NCBI RefSeq assembly: GCF_015493435.1
Contig: NZ_WGDD01000047.1
Coordinates: 1-39,855 of the forward strand
Direction of reading: 5' to 3'
Source: Sulfurovum sp.
GTDB taxonomy: Bacteria > Campylobacterota > Campylobacteria > Campylobacterales > Sulfurovaceae
DNA length: 39,855 bases
This document shows positions 33,862-39,855 of the stretch, piece after piece; position 1 is the first letter of the stretch; the number at the start of each line of letters is the position of its first letter. The notes below the pieces were generated by a model that saw nothing but the letters and a program-made list of their open reading frames with translations, was not told the DNA's origin and ran no database searches. A program made the position numbers and the translations under genes.

Positions 33862-34929
33862 ATGTTCAAAGAAAAACTTCAACCATTTATAGACAGATAC
33901 GATGAAATAAGCAAACTTTTGAGTTCACCTGATATTGCCAGTGATATCAGCCGCATGACTGAACTGAGCAAGGAACAGTCAGGCCTGGGAAAACTTGTAG
34001 AAAAAGCCCGCCTTTATATAGAAACTTCTGATGCCATCCTGGAGAACAAAGAACTTCTCGGTGATGCCGAACTCGGAGACCTTGCCAAAGAAGAACTGTC
34101 AGAACTTGAACCTATGCTGCCCAAACTTGAAGAAGAGATCAAAATCCTGATGATTCCCCGGGACAAAAATGATGATAAAAATATCTTTCTTGAGCTTCGG
34201 GCAGGTGCAGGCGGCGATGAAAGTGCACTTTTTGTTGCTGATGTCTTTAAAATGTACTCCCGGTATGCAGAACAGGTGGGATGGAAAGTAGAAATCGTCA
34301 GTACCAATGACGGAACAGCAGGTGGTTACAAAGAACTGATTGCACAGATCAAAGGCGAAGGAGTCTATTCCCAGCTAAAATATGAAGCAGGCACACACCG
34401 GGTCCAGAGAGTACCCGATACGGAGACACAAGGACGGGTACATACCTCGGCCATTACTGTAGCCGTTATTCCTGAGGTCGATGATGTGGAAGTAGATATG
34501 AAACCCAATGAGATCAGAATGGATGTTTTCCGTGCCAGTGGATGCGGAGGACAGTGTGTCAATACAACAGATTCCGCCGTAAGACTTACACACCTCCCGA
34601 CAGGCATTGTCGTTTCCATCCAGGATGAAAAATCTCAACACAAAAACCGCGACAAGGCTATGAAAGTACTCAAAGCAAGAGTGTATGAAGCAGAACTTCA
34701 AAAACAATTGGATGAAACAGCAGGCCAGAGGAAACTTCAGGTAGGTTCAGGGGACCGTTCAGAGAAAATACGTACCTACAACTACCCTCAAAACAGACTG
34801 ACCGATCACCGTATCGGACTGACACTTTATGCACTTGATGACGTTATGAACAATGGAAACTTGAAACTCGTCATTGATCCCCTGATCGCACATGCCCAGA
34901 CAGAAGCGATCCAGGAAGCGGGTTTATAG
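33862..34929 (+). CDS. prfA: Peptide chain release factor 1
   Basis: A 355-residue class I release factor that terminates translation at UAA and UAG. The peptidyl-hydrolysis motif GGQ lies at 229-231 in [16 protein letters not shown]; the middle domain carries the RF1-like [23 protein letters not shown] and the C-terminus [17 protein letters not shown]. The residues flanking GGQ are Cys on both sides (CGGQC), where E. coli RF1 has A and H. The ribosome-binding site is weak (AAAGAA). Confidence 0.97.
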   Translation: MFKEKLQPFIDRYDEISKLLSSPDIASDISRMTELSKEQSGLGKLVEKARLYIETSDAILENKELLGDAELGDLAKEELSELEPMLPKLEEEIKILMIPRDKNDDKNIFLELRAGAGGDESALFVADVFKMYSRYAEQVGWKVEIVSTNDGTAGGYKELIAQIKGEGVYSQLKYEAGTHRVQRVPDTETQGRVHTSAITVAVIPEVDDVEVDMKPNEIRMDVFRASGCGGQCVNTTDSAVRLTHLPTGIVVSIQDEKSQHKNRDKAMKVLKARVYEAELQKQLDETAGQRKLQVGSGDRSEKIRTYNYPQNRLTDHRIGLTLYALDDVMNNGNLKLVIDPLIAHAQTEAIQEAGL

Positions 34930-34940
34930 AAGGATCATAA

Positions 34941-35399
34941 GTGTTCAAACAAATTGCAGACGAAAACCCTATTGCGGAAGTCATTCTCTCAGCATTTGAT
35001 GCCAAGCTTCCCGTCAGTGGTGCCTGGGGATACAAACAGACTGAAGCAACCATCATAAACGGCTATGACAACACATCTCCCGTACAGCTTGAACATATGC
35101 TTGCTTCTATGCGTACTTTTCTTGAAATGAATATGATGCTTCCCGAAGAAGAACGCTACGGCAGTATCAACCTAAATGAGACATCACGGGAACACATAGA
35201 GGACAGGGGAAAACACTACGACAAAGTACTATATGAAATAACCGCAATAAATGAAAAAATCTATGCTGGCTTCATCAAGGAATACAAAGAAGGCTATGGT
35301 AAAGATTCATTTGATATGGAAGATCATTTCAAAAGAAGAAAAGCCGCTACACTTACAAGAATTGTTGAATATTGGTTTGATACGACTAAGATAGTTTAA
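34941..35399 (+). CDS. Hypothetical protein downstream of prfA
   Basis: A 152-residue soluble acidic protein, probably cytoplasmic, with no signal peptide or membrane segment. It begins at GTG 34941 (AAGGATCATAA upstream) and contains GAWGYKQTEATIINGYDN, a Met-rich MLASMRTFLEMNMMLPEE and a DFKRR-like HFKRRKAATLTRIVEYW end. It is coded 11 bases after prfA and probably co-translated. I do not recognise the family. Confidence 0.8.
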   Translation: MFKQIADENPIAEVILSAFDAKLPVSGAWGYKQTEATIINGYDNTSPVQLEHMLASMRTFLEMNMMLPEEERYGSINLNETSREHIEDRGKHYDKVLYEITAINEKIYAGFIKEYKEGYGKDSFDMEDHFKRRKAATLTRIVEYWFDTTKIV

Positions 35400-35429
35400 A
35401 TACTCCGCAAAGAACTTAAATCATCCCAT

Positions 35430-35451
35430 CTACCGGAATCAAATCCGGTAG
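35430..35451. terminator. Hairpin between convergent genes (unknown gene and soxZ)
   Basis: An 8-bp perfect stem (CTACCGGA and TCCGGTAG) with a 6-base loop lies in the 71-base gap where the plus-strand gene and soxZ converge. It lacks a T run, so it may be a weak bidirectional terminator or RNA-stability element. Confidence 0.45.
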
Positions 35452-35470
35452 CAGAAACCTGTATGAGGAC

Positions 35471-35776
35471 TTATTTGATCTTCTTGCTTTCTGTTACAGT
35501 TTTACCGGAGAGATCTCTCCAGGTGATATCAAGTTTTTCACCTTTTTTACCACCCTTGAACTTAAATTTGAATTGCGGATTCTTTGACCAGAACTGACTT
35601 GTGGAAACATCATAAACAATCTTGTCTCCCACTTTAGCCGTAATGTGCGTGATAAAATTCGCTTCTTTTCCTTTTTTCTTTGCCTGATCATATGTAAGCA
35701 TATCGTGTTTTGCCAACACTTTAACATTTACAACATCACCTTTGAGTTTCGCTTTGATTTTCATATTATGAGCCAT
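35471..35776 (-). CDS. soxZ: Thiosulfate-oxidation carrier subunit SoxZ
   Basis: A 101-residue Ig-like partner of SoxY in the SoxYZ sulfur carrier. It has the SoxZ-type KIKAKLKGDVVNVKVLAKHDM, ANFITHITAKVGDKIVYDVSTSQFWSKNPQFKFKFKG and the closing DLSGKTVTESKKIK. It has no signal peptide of its own, as usual: SoxZ is exported with SoxY. AAAGGAATAATA precedes the ATG. It lies 46 bases after soxY at the end of soxC-D-Y-Z. Confidence 0.94.
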   Translation of the reverse strand: MAHNMKIKAKLKGDVVNVKVLAKHDMLTYDQAKKKGKEANFITHITAKVGDKIVYDVSTSQFWSKNPQFKFKFKGGKKGEKLDITWRDLSGKTVTESKKIK

Positions 35777-35822
35777 TATTATTCCTTTATCTTTCTGTTA
35801 TATTTTTGCATTAATGCGAAGA

Positions 35823-36296
35823 TTAACCTTCACATCCGCCTTTTGCAACCTGAAGTGACATTGTACCTTTATAGAACTTGCCGTCTTTGCCTTCACCAAT
35901 AACAGTAACCACGCCGTTACCGCCATTTGCATCTGTTGCTTTCAATTTGATTTTCAGGAAATAATCCACGATACCATCTTCTGGGACATTAAATACCGCA
36001 ACTGCACTCTCCGGATCCATATTCTGGAATACCGCTACAGTTTTCAGAGGAAGATCTGATTTGATAGATACAGGTACTGCACCCCCATTACTAGCAACTT
36101 TCGGTGCTTTTACCTTAATGCCTTTGTCTTCCGGTTTAATATCCCCGAAAAGTGCTTTAACTGCAGCGTCTACTGTCTTTGCCTTCCATGCATCAGGCTT
36201 CGTAGCTCTAAAGTCGATCGAAGCGATCGCACTCAATGTCGCAGGTATTGCAGCCATTGCCAATATACCCAATCCTAAAAATTTTCTTCTGTTCAT
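35823..36296 (-). CDS. soxY: Thiosulfate-oxidation carrier subunit SoxY (C-terminus GGCEG)
   Basis: A 157-residue periplasmic carrier that holds the sulfur substrate on a C-terminal cysteine. A twin-arginine signal (NRRKFLGLG, residues 2-10) is followed by the SoxY domain with DIKPEDKGIKVKAPKVASNGGAVPV and AVFNVPEDGIVDYFLKIKL. The carrier cysteine is C155 in a terminal GGCEG; the usual motif is GGCGG, so the fourth position is Glu in place of Gly. AAGGAAACAGC precedes the ATG. The hairpin at 36327-36350 lies in the 92-base gap after soxD. Confidence 0.94.
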   Translation of the reverse strand: MNRRKFLGLGILAMAAIPATLSAIASIDFRATKPDAWKAKTVDAAVKALFGDIKPEDKGIKVKAPKVASNGGAVPVSIKSDLPLKTVAVFQNMDPESAVAVFNVPEDGIVDYFLKIKLKATDANGGNGVVTVIGEGKDGKFYKGTMSLQVAKGGCEG

Positions 36297-36326
36297 GCTG
36301 TTTCCTTAATATAGATTTACTATGAA

Positions 36327-36350
36327 GCAAAAGGTTTTTACGCCTTTTGC
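36327..36350 (-). other. Intercistronic hairpin between soxD and soxY
   Basis: Perfect 8-bp arms GCAAAAGG and CCTTTTGC around an 8-base loop, 30 bases upstream of soxY. It has no T run on the minus strand, so mRNA processing or differential stability of soxCD versus soxYZ is more likely than termination. Confidence 0.45.
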
Positions 36351-36388
36351 CATTATATTACAAATTTATTGTGAAGTAAATGTGAAGC

Positions 36389-37516
36389 TTACTTACTTGC
36401 ACCGACCATATAGTTTATGACTTCTTTGATCTTGTCATCCGGAAGCGATGTACCGCCTTTTGGAGGCATACCGTTAATACCGTGTATCGCATTGTTGTAC
36501 ACTTTGTCAATACCTTTTTTGAGTACTGCTGCCCATGCTTTCTTGTTGCCTACTTCCGGTGCACCCATCGCATCAGTACCATGACAGACTGCACATGACG
36601 CTTCATAGGTTTTTTTACCTGGAACTTCAGACCCTGCTTTTTTTGCAGGAAGATCTTTTTTCTCCGAAATAGGAGGCTGATAATCACTAATACCAGATCC
36701 GCTGATTCTCGCAAGTACCGGCTTCCCGTCAAAACAGTTCTTCATACATCTCGTACCATTGCCGTAGTTCTTAAAGTCATTGAAATATTTTCTTGCATTT
36801 TCAACACCTTTGGGACCATCGATTTTAGGTACAAAACCATCTTTATTCGGCATGACAAGCTTCAGGAATTTTTCACGGTTAAGGTCATAATCATCATCAA
36901 GCTCTTCACCATCAATTTTCAGTTCATTGATAGAAATAATGTACGCAACAAGTGCATAGACTTCATTCGTGGTCAACGACATTGGTGCAGGATGAGGCAT
37001 ACCTGTCTTGATGTACCACCACAAAGTACTTGCCCGAGGCCAGTAGGTACCAAATACTCTGATCGGTCCATCATCGTTCCCGTCAACTCTCTGGTTTGTC
37101 AAAGATTTCTGACCTTCATAAGCATTCCCTTTCTGAAGAGCAGGATAGCCTGAACCGCCAGTACCGAAGTCAAAGTGACATGCAGCACACTTATCTTCAT
37201 AAAGTGAATCACCCTCTTCTACAGTACCGTGTCCTTCTGGCAGCCCTGTACCGTCAGGCATCACATCTATATTCCATGCTGCTATTTCATCTGCAGTCGG
37301 AACTCTTCCTTTGGAAAATTTTGTCTTATGTGCTTTTTCATTAATAAAATAAGACGATGTTTTCCCATTTTTGACAGGGTACGTATCTCCTCCGTCAATA
37401 ACTTTTTTACCATTTGCATAAGTACGTGATCCGCCTGTGTCTCCTGCTATCGCTGATGTTGCAACTGCGGCTACAACTGCCGCTGATAAAAATAATTTAT
37501 GATAAGACTTGAACAT
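36389..37516 (-). CDS. soxD: Sulfane dehydrogenase cytochrome c subunit SoxD
   Basis: A 375-residue periplasmic dihaem cytochrome, partner of SoxC. A signal peptide (1-24) precedes two haem motifs, C110-AACH and C308-AVCH, with the axial-ligand methionine regions GMPHPAPM and GINGMPPKGG. The two-haem layout matches SoxD. It receives electrons from SoxC and passes them to the respiratory chain. The ATG at 37516 has GGAGGTGAACA upstream and lies 20 bases inside the soxC end, so the two are translationally coupled. Confidence 0.94.
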   Translation of the reverse strand: MFKSYHKLFLSAAVVAAVATSAIAGDTGGSRTYANGKKVIDGGDTYPVKNGKTSSYFINEKAHKTKFSKGRVPTADEIAAWNIDVMPDGTGLPEGHGTVEEGDSLYEDKCAACHFDFGTGGSGYPALQKGNAYEGQKSLTNQRVDGNDDGPIRVFGTYWPRASTLWWYIKTGMPHPAPMSLTTNEVYALVAYIISINELKIDGEELDDDYDLNREKFLKLVMPNKDGFVPKIDGPKGVENARKYFNDFKNYGNGTRCMKNCFDGKPVLARISGSGISDYQPPISEKKDLPAKKAGSEVPGKKTYEASCAVCHGTDAMGAPEVGNKKAWAAVLKKGIDKVYNNAIHGINGMPPKGGTSLPDDKIKEVINYMVGASK

Positions 37517-38849
37517 TGTTCACCTCCCCTTTCGCTGTTACTTCCCAAGTGAAGATACCGTTTCTGTGATAAACAGATTCGACACCCATAACCTCTCTTT
37601 CATGTTTAACCGTCGGCTGAACATGCCCTGCATCATCTCTTGCACGACTGGAAAGAAGTAGCGGCTTGCCTTCATATTTGTACATAAAGCTGAAACGAGT
37701 CCATGCTTTAGGCAATACAAGACCTTTAAGGCTTGTTTCAACCCAGTTCTTACCGCCGTCAAACGAAATATCAACACCTTCAATCGTACCCATTCCAGAC
37801 CAGGCAAGACCTTCTATTTCAACCATGTCGCCTTTTTTAAGATCTGTCCATGGCTTGTCTGGGCATGGACTCGTAATCACGGAATTTACCTCATTTGCAT
37901 AAAAATGCTGGATAGCTTTACCGGATTTTTTCAATGCCGTATATTTTGCCGTTTCTTCTTTTGCATAGAATGGTTCTGAAGCAAATTCAAGACGTCCAAG
38001 CCATTTGACACAAAGGTTACCTTCCCAGCCTGGGACAAGCAGTCTGATCGGATATCCCTGCTCCGGTCTAAGTGCTTCTCCGTTCTGTCCCCAGACGATC
38101 ATTGCATCATCAAGTACTTTGTCGATGGGTACAGTTCTTCCCATATGAGAGTTGTCAACTCCCTCTGCCAGCATCCAAAGTGCCTCTTTTTTCAGACCAA
38201 GGTCCTTAAGGATATCTTTAATATATACACCTGTCCATTGTGCACATGACATCATCCCTTTTGCAAATTGAATAGATGGGAACTGAGGACCTCTCCACTC
38301 CGGACCGCCGTTTGCAGGACATTCAATAAAGTGGATTCTGCTTACGTTAGGATAACGCTTCAGTTCATCCATAGTAAGCACAAGAGGTTTCTCGACCAAT
38401 CCGTGTATCATCAGACGATGCTCATTGGGATCAATCTCGGCAACACCGCCATGATCCCGGTTGAAGAATAGACCATTAGGTGTAATAATACCCATTGAAT
38501 CCTGGATAGGACACATCGCGATCGAAGCATAATAGTTACCGGAAGAAAGAAGTTTCGTATATCTTCGTGTCACATTATGCTCATATGGCGATGGTTGTCC
38601 ATACAGATTGTGGGTTACAGGATAGCCGAATGTTGTACCCCATTTTTTCTCTTCGAGAATTGCAGGATCACCTTTCTTGCCTTTGTGCTCTTCTGCATCT
38701 ACCTTTACTGGTGCCATAACACTCGCTGCTGCCAATGCACTTACCGAATAAGCTGCTGTTTTTCTAAAGAAGTCTCTTCTGCTCGGCTCAATGGCCGTTT
38801 CAGATGTAACATTGACCTCTGAAGAAGCTTTGGTTATCTTATTCATCAT
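37497..38849 (-). CDS. soxC: Sulfane dehydrogenase molybdopterin subunit SoxC
   Basis: A 450-residue sulfite-oxidase-family molybdoenzyme that oxidises the outer sulfur of SoxY-bound persulfide. The twin-arginine signal SRRDFF (23-28) targets it to the periplasm after folding with Moco. The Mo ligand is C177 in RIHFIECPANGGPEWRG; other motifs are DHGGVAEIDPNEHRL and WEGNLCVKWLGRLEFA. The C-terminal dimerisation domain starts near EGLAWSGMGTIEGV. Two ATGs are adjacent at 38849 and 38846; AAGGAGGA ends right before the first, so the second may be the true start. An extended -10 box lies at 38885-38893. Confidence 0.96.
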   Translation of the reverse strand: MMNKITKASSEVNVTSETAIEPSRRDFFRKTAAYSVSALAAASVMAPVKVDAEEHKGKKGDPAILEEKKWGTTFGYPVTHNLYGQPSPYEHNVTRRYTKLLSSGNYYASIAMCPIQDSMGIITPNGLFFNRDHGGVAEIDPNEHRLMIHGLVEKPLVLTMDELKRYPNVSRIHFIECPANGGPEWRGPQFPSIQFAKGMMSCAQWTGVYIKDILKDLGLKKEALWMLAEGVDNSHMGRTVPIDKVLDDAMIVWGQNGEALRPEQGYPIRLLVPGWEGNLCVKWLGRLEFASEPFYAKEETAKYTALKKSGKAIQHFYANEVNSVITSPCPDKPWTDLKKGDMVEIEGLAWSGMGTIEGVDISFDGGKNWVETSLKGLVLPKAWTRFSFMYKYEGKPLLLSSRARDDAGHVQPTVKHEREVMGVESVYHRNGIFTWEVTAKGEVNNVQVLS

Positions 38850-39194
38850 TCCTCCTTATTTTTAGTTAATAATACTCTTTTTAAAATATAGCAGAGTCAC
38901 TATTGCTTTTGATTGTATTAGAAAATAAATTAAAATGTCAAGCACTCAGATCAATATTTGAACAATTGCTTCAATATTCGCAAAATATATACAAATTATT
39001 ATCTTGCACAATATTTAATCAAAAAAATATGTGATTTTAATCAAAATAATAGATATACACAATACATCAAAAACCGCAACAGTATAGTATAAAATAATTA
39101 CTCAAGTGTTACCCATATCTCTGATGTAGTGTTAACAAACATCTAATTCTTTTATGCTAAAATGTATAGTATTAATCAATGAGGAATCTTATCT
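38850..39194. promoter_or_regulatory. A+T-rich divergent control region between sox and MOSC genes
   Basis: 345 bases without a gene. On the minus strand TGCTATATT (38885-38893) is an extended -10 box for soxC. On the plus strand TGCTAAAAT (39155-39163) is one for the MOSC gene. Between them lie TCAATATT copies at 38951 and 38971 (20 bp apart) inside an imperfect inverted repeat centred on CAATTG, a further CAATATT at 39009, two TTTAATCAAAA copies at 39014 and 39036 (22 bp apart), and a CRP/FNR-like palindrome GTGAT-N4-ATCAA at 39031-39044. Confidence 0.5.
39031..39044. promoter_or_regulatory. CRP/FNR-family-like binding site
   Basis: GTGATTTTAATCAA matches the FNR consensus TTGAT-N4-ATCAA at nine of ten positions. 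It lies about 140 bases upstream of the soxC -10 box and 115 from the MOSC -10 box, which is farther than usual for class I or II activation. Confidence 0.35.
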
Positions 39195-39626
39195 ATGAAA
39201 CACGTAGGCGAAGTCTTATCTCTCACCATTTCAACCACTGAAACACGATCTCCTATGGAGAAACATACAATATTTGTAGATACGAAAGGTATTGTAGGAG
39301 ACAAACACTATAATAAAGATCCAGAACGTTCGATTTTACTTACTTCTATAGACAGCTATCTCCTTGCAAAAAACCATAGCATACAAATACCTGACCATGC
39401 ACTTGGAGAGAACCTTCTCATTGATTACAACCCTTATAAACTTTCTCCAGGTACACGATTGCAGATTGGCAGTGCAATATTGGAAATCAGCCAACCCTGT
39501 ACCCTTTGCAAACATTTGAGCTGTATAGACAGTAAACTTCCTAAACTTCTCAAACATGATCGTGGTATCTTCGCAAAAGTTATCCAAACGGGGGAGATAA
39601 AAACTGGAGACAGTATAGCGCTGTAA
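39195..39626 (+). CDS. MOSC-domain protein
   Basis: A 143-residue MOSC-domain protein, a single domain without signal peptide. It has DTKGIVGDKHYNKDPERSILLTS, the ALGENLLIDYN strand, and a Cys-rich LEISQPCTLCKHLSC with a closing RGIFAKVIQTGEIKTGDSI. MOSC domains bind or handle the molybdenum cofactor or metal-sulfur groups. Its place divergent from soxC, a Moco enzyme, suggests a role in maturing or sulfurating that cofactor, but this is inference. GAGGAATC precedes the ATG. Confidence 0.9.
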   Translation: MKHVGEVLSLTISTTETRSPMEKHTIFVDTKGIVGDKHYNKDPERSILLTSIDSYLLAKNHSIQIPDHALGENLLIDYNPYKLSPGTRLQIGSAILEISQPCTLCKHLSCIDSKLPKLLKHDRGIFAKVIQTGEIKTGDSIAL

Positions 39627-39829
39627 GCATTTACACAAATAAATCATAATCATACAAATATAGCCGTCTTTATAAAAGCATTGTAAAGATATATCAAAGT
39701 CCCACCCAATATGCCGCTAAGATGTAAGCACCTCGAGATTTGCACATAATGAAAAATAAAGCGCAGAAAAATAGCCTGATAAAAAGAAAAATGACTAAGA
39801 GTAAAAGGATTGGAGGTTATAAACTCAAA
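39627..39829. other. Intergenic spacer between MOSC gene and 5S rRNA
   Basis: 203 bases with no credible coding frame. On the minus strand, directly after the 5S rRNA end, there are several T runs (TTTTT at three places), which could help termination of the rRNA transcript, but I see no strong stem. Confidence 0.4.
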
Positions 39830-39855
39830 GTGGCAGCGACCTACATTCCCACAGA
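39830..39855 (-). rRNA. rrf: 5S ribosomal RNA, 3' end (partial)
   Basis: The last 26 bases, read on the minus strand, end in GGGAATGTAGGTCGCTGCCA, the typical 3' stem of bacterial 5S rRNA (compare the E. coli GGGAACTGCCAGG end). The rest lies beyond the window. This implies an rRNA operon on the minus strand to the right. No hairpin terminator is obvious in 39627-39829. Confidence 0.7.

Overview
This window looks like a chromosomal segment of a sulfur-oxidising Campylobacterota (epsilonproteobacterium), most like Sulfurovum or Sulfurimonas. That is inferred from gene content and protein character; no database search was possible. The main pointers are a soxCDYZ cluster, a futalosine-pathway menaquinone gene (mqnD), the cbb3-oxidase assembly gene ccoG, the recA-eno-FtsB-like gene order and the lspA-glmM-rpsT-prfA gene order (the last two are also known from Campylobacter and Helicobacter), and promoters with an extended -10 box but a poor -35 box.

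Layout. 1-7350 is an A+T-rich cell-surface glycan island on the minus strand. It holds a PglK-like ABC flippase, a GT32 glycosyltransferase, a fused nucleotidyltransferase-aminotransferase, a SAM methyltransferase and a gene cut by the window edge. It is interrupted by a one-ended IS21-family remnant, which has decapitated a plus-strand PF14907-type nucleotidyltransferase that also carries a frameshift. 7398-9788 is a membrane-anchored cytochrome c with 12 haem motifs. 9904-16563 (plus) carries a SurA-like chaperone, dcd, a DUF2279-type envelope protein, topA, bioB and a CPA2-type antiporter. 16560-19997 (minus) carries recA, eno, a TTG-started FtsB/DivIC-like gene and a Lys/Glu/Ala-rich exported protein. 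20151-21863 (plus) has mqnD and murB.

21871-28728 (minus) holds a DUF1566-type protein, two paralogous L,D-transpeptidase lipoproteins around a small unknown gene, tpx, an unknown gene, a sulfide:quinone-reductase-like flavoprotein, ccoG, and a serine-recombinase homologue that has lost its catalytic residues and is translationally coupled to ccoG. 28924-29734 (plus) has moaC and a DUF493 gene. 29738-33289 (minus) is a tightly overlapping set: glmM, lspA, a phytase-esterase-like exported protein and a PqiA-like membrane protein. 33501-35399 (plus) has rpsT, prfA and an unknown gene. 35471-38849 (minus) is soxC-soxD-soxY-soxZ, with a MOSC-domain gene divergent from it. The last 26 bases look like the 3' end of a 5S rRNA on the minus strand, so an rRNA operon probably lies just beyond the window.

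How the genes fit together. SoxCD would oxidise the sulfane sulfur of thiosulfate bound to SoxYZ and pass electrons toward quinone/cytochrome c and a cbb3 oxidase matured by CcoG. MoaC serves the molybdenum cofactor that SoxC needs, and the MOSC protein may be linked to it. MqnD supplies menaquinone, and the SQR-like flavoprotein may feed sulfide electrons into the quinone pool. The best candidates for undescribed biology are the catalytically dead recombinase with a 20-bp-phased TGACG repeat array upstream of its promoter, the nucleotidyltransferase-aminotransferase fusion with its methyltransferase partner, and the orphan 12-haem cytochrome.
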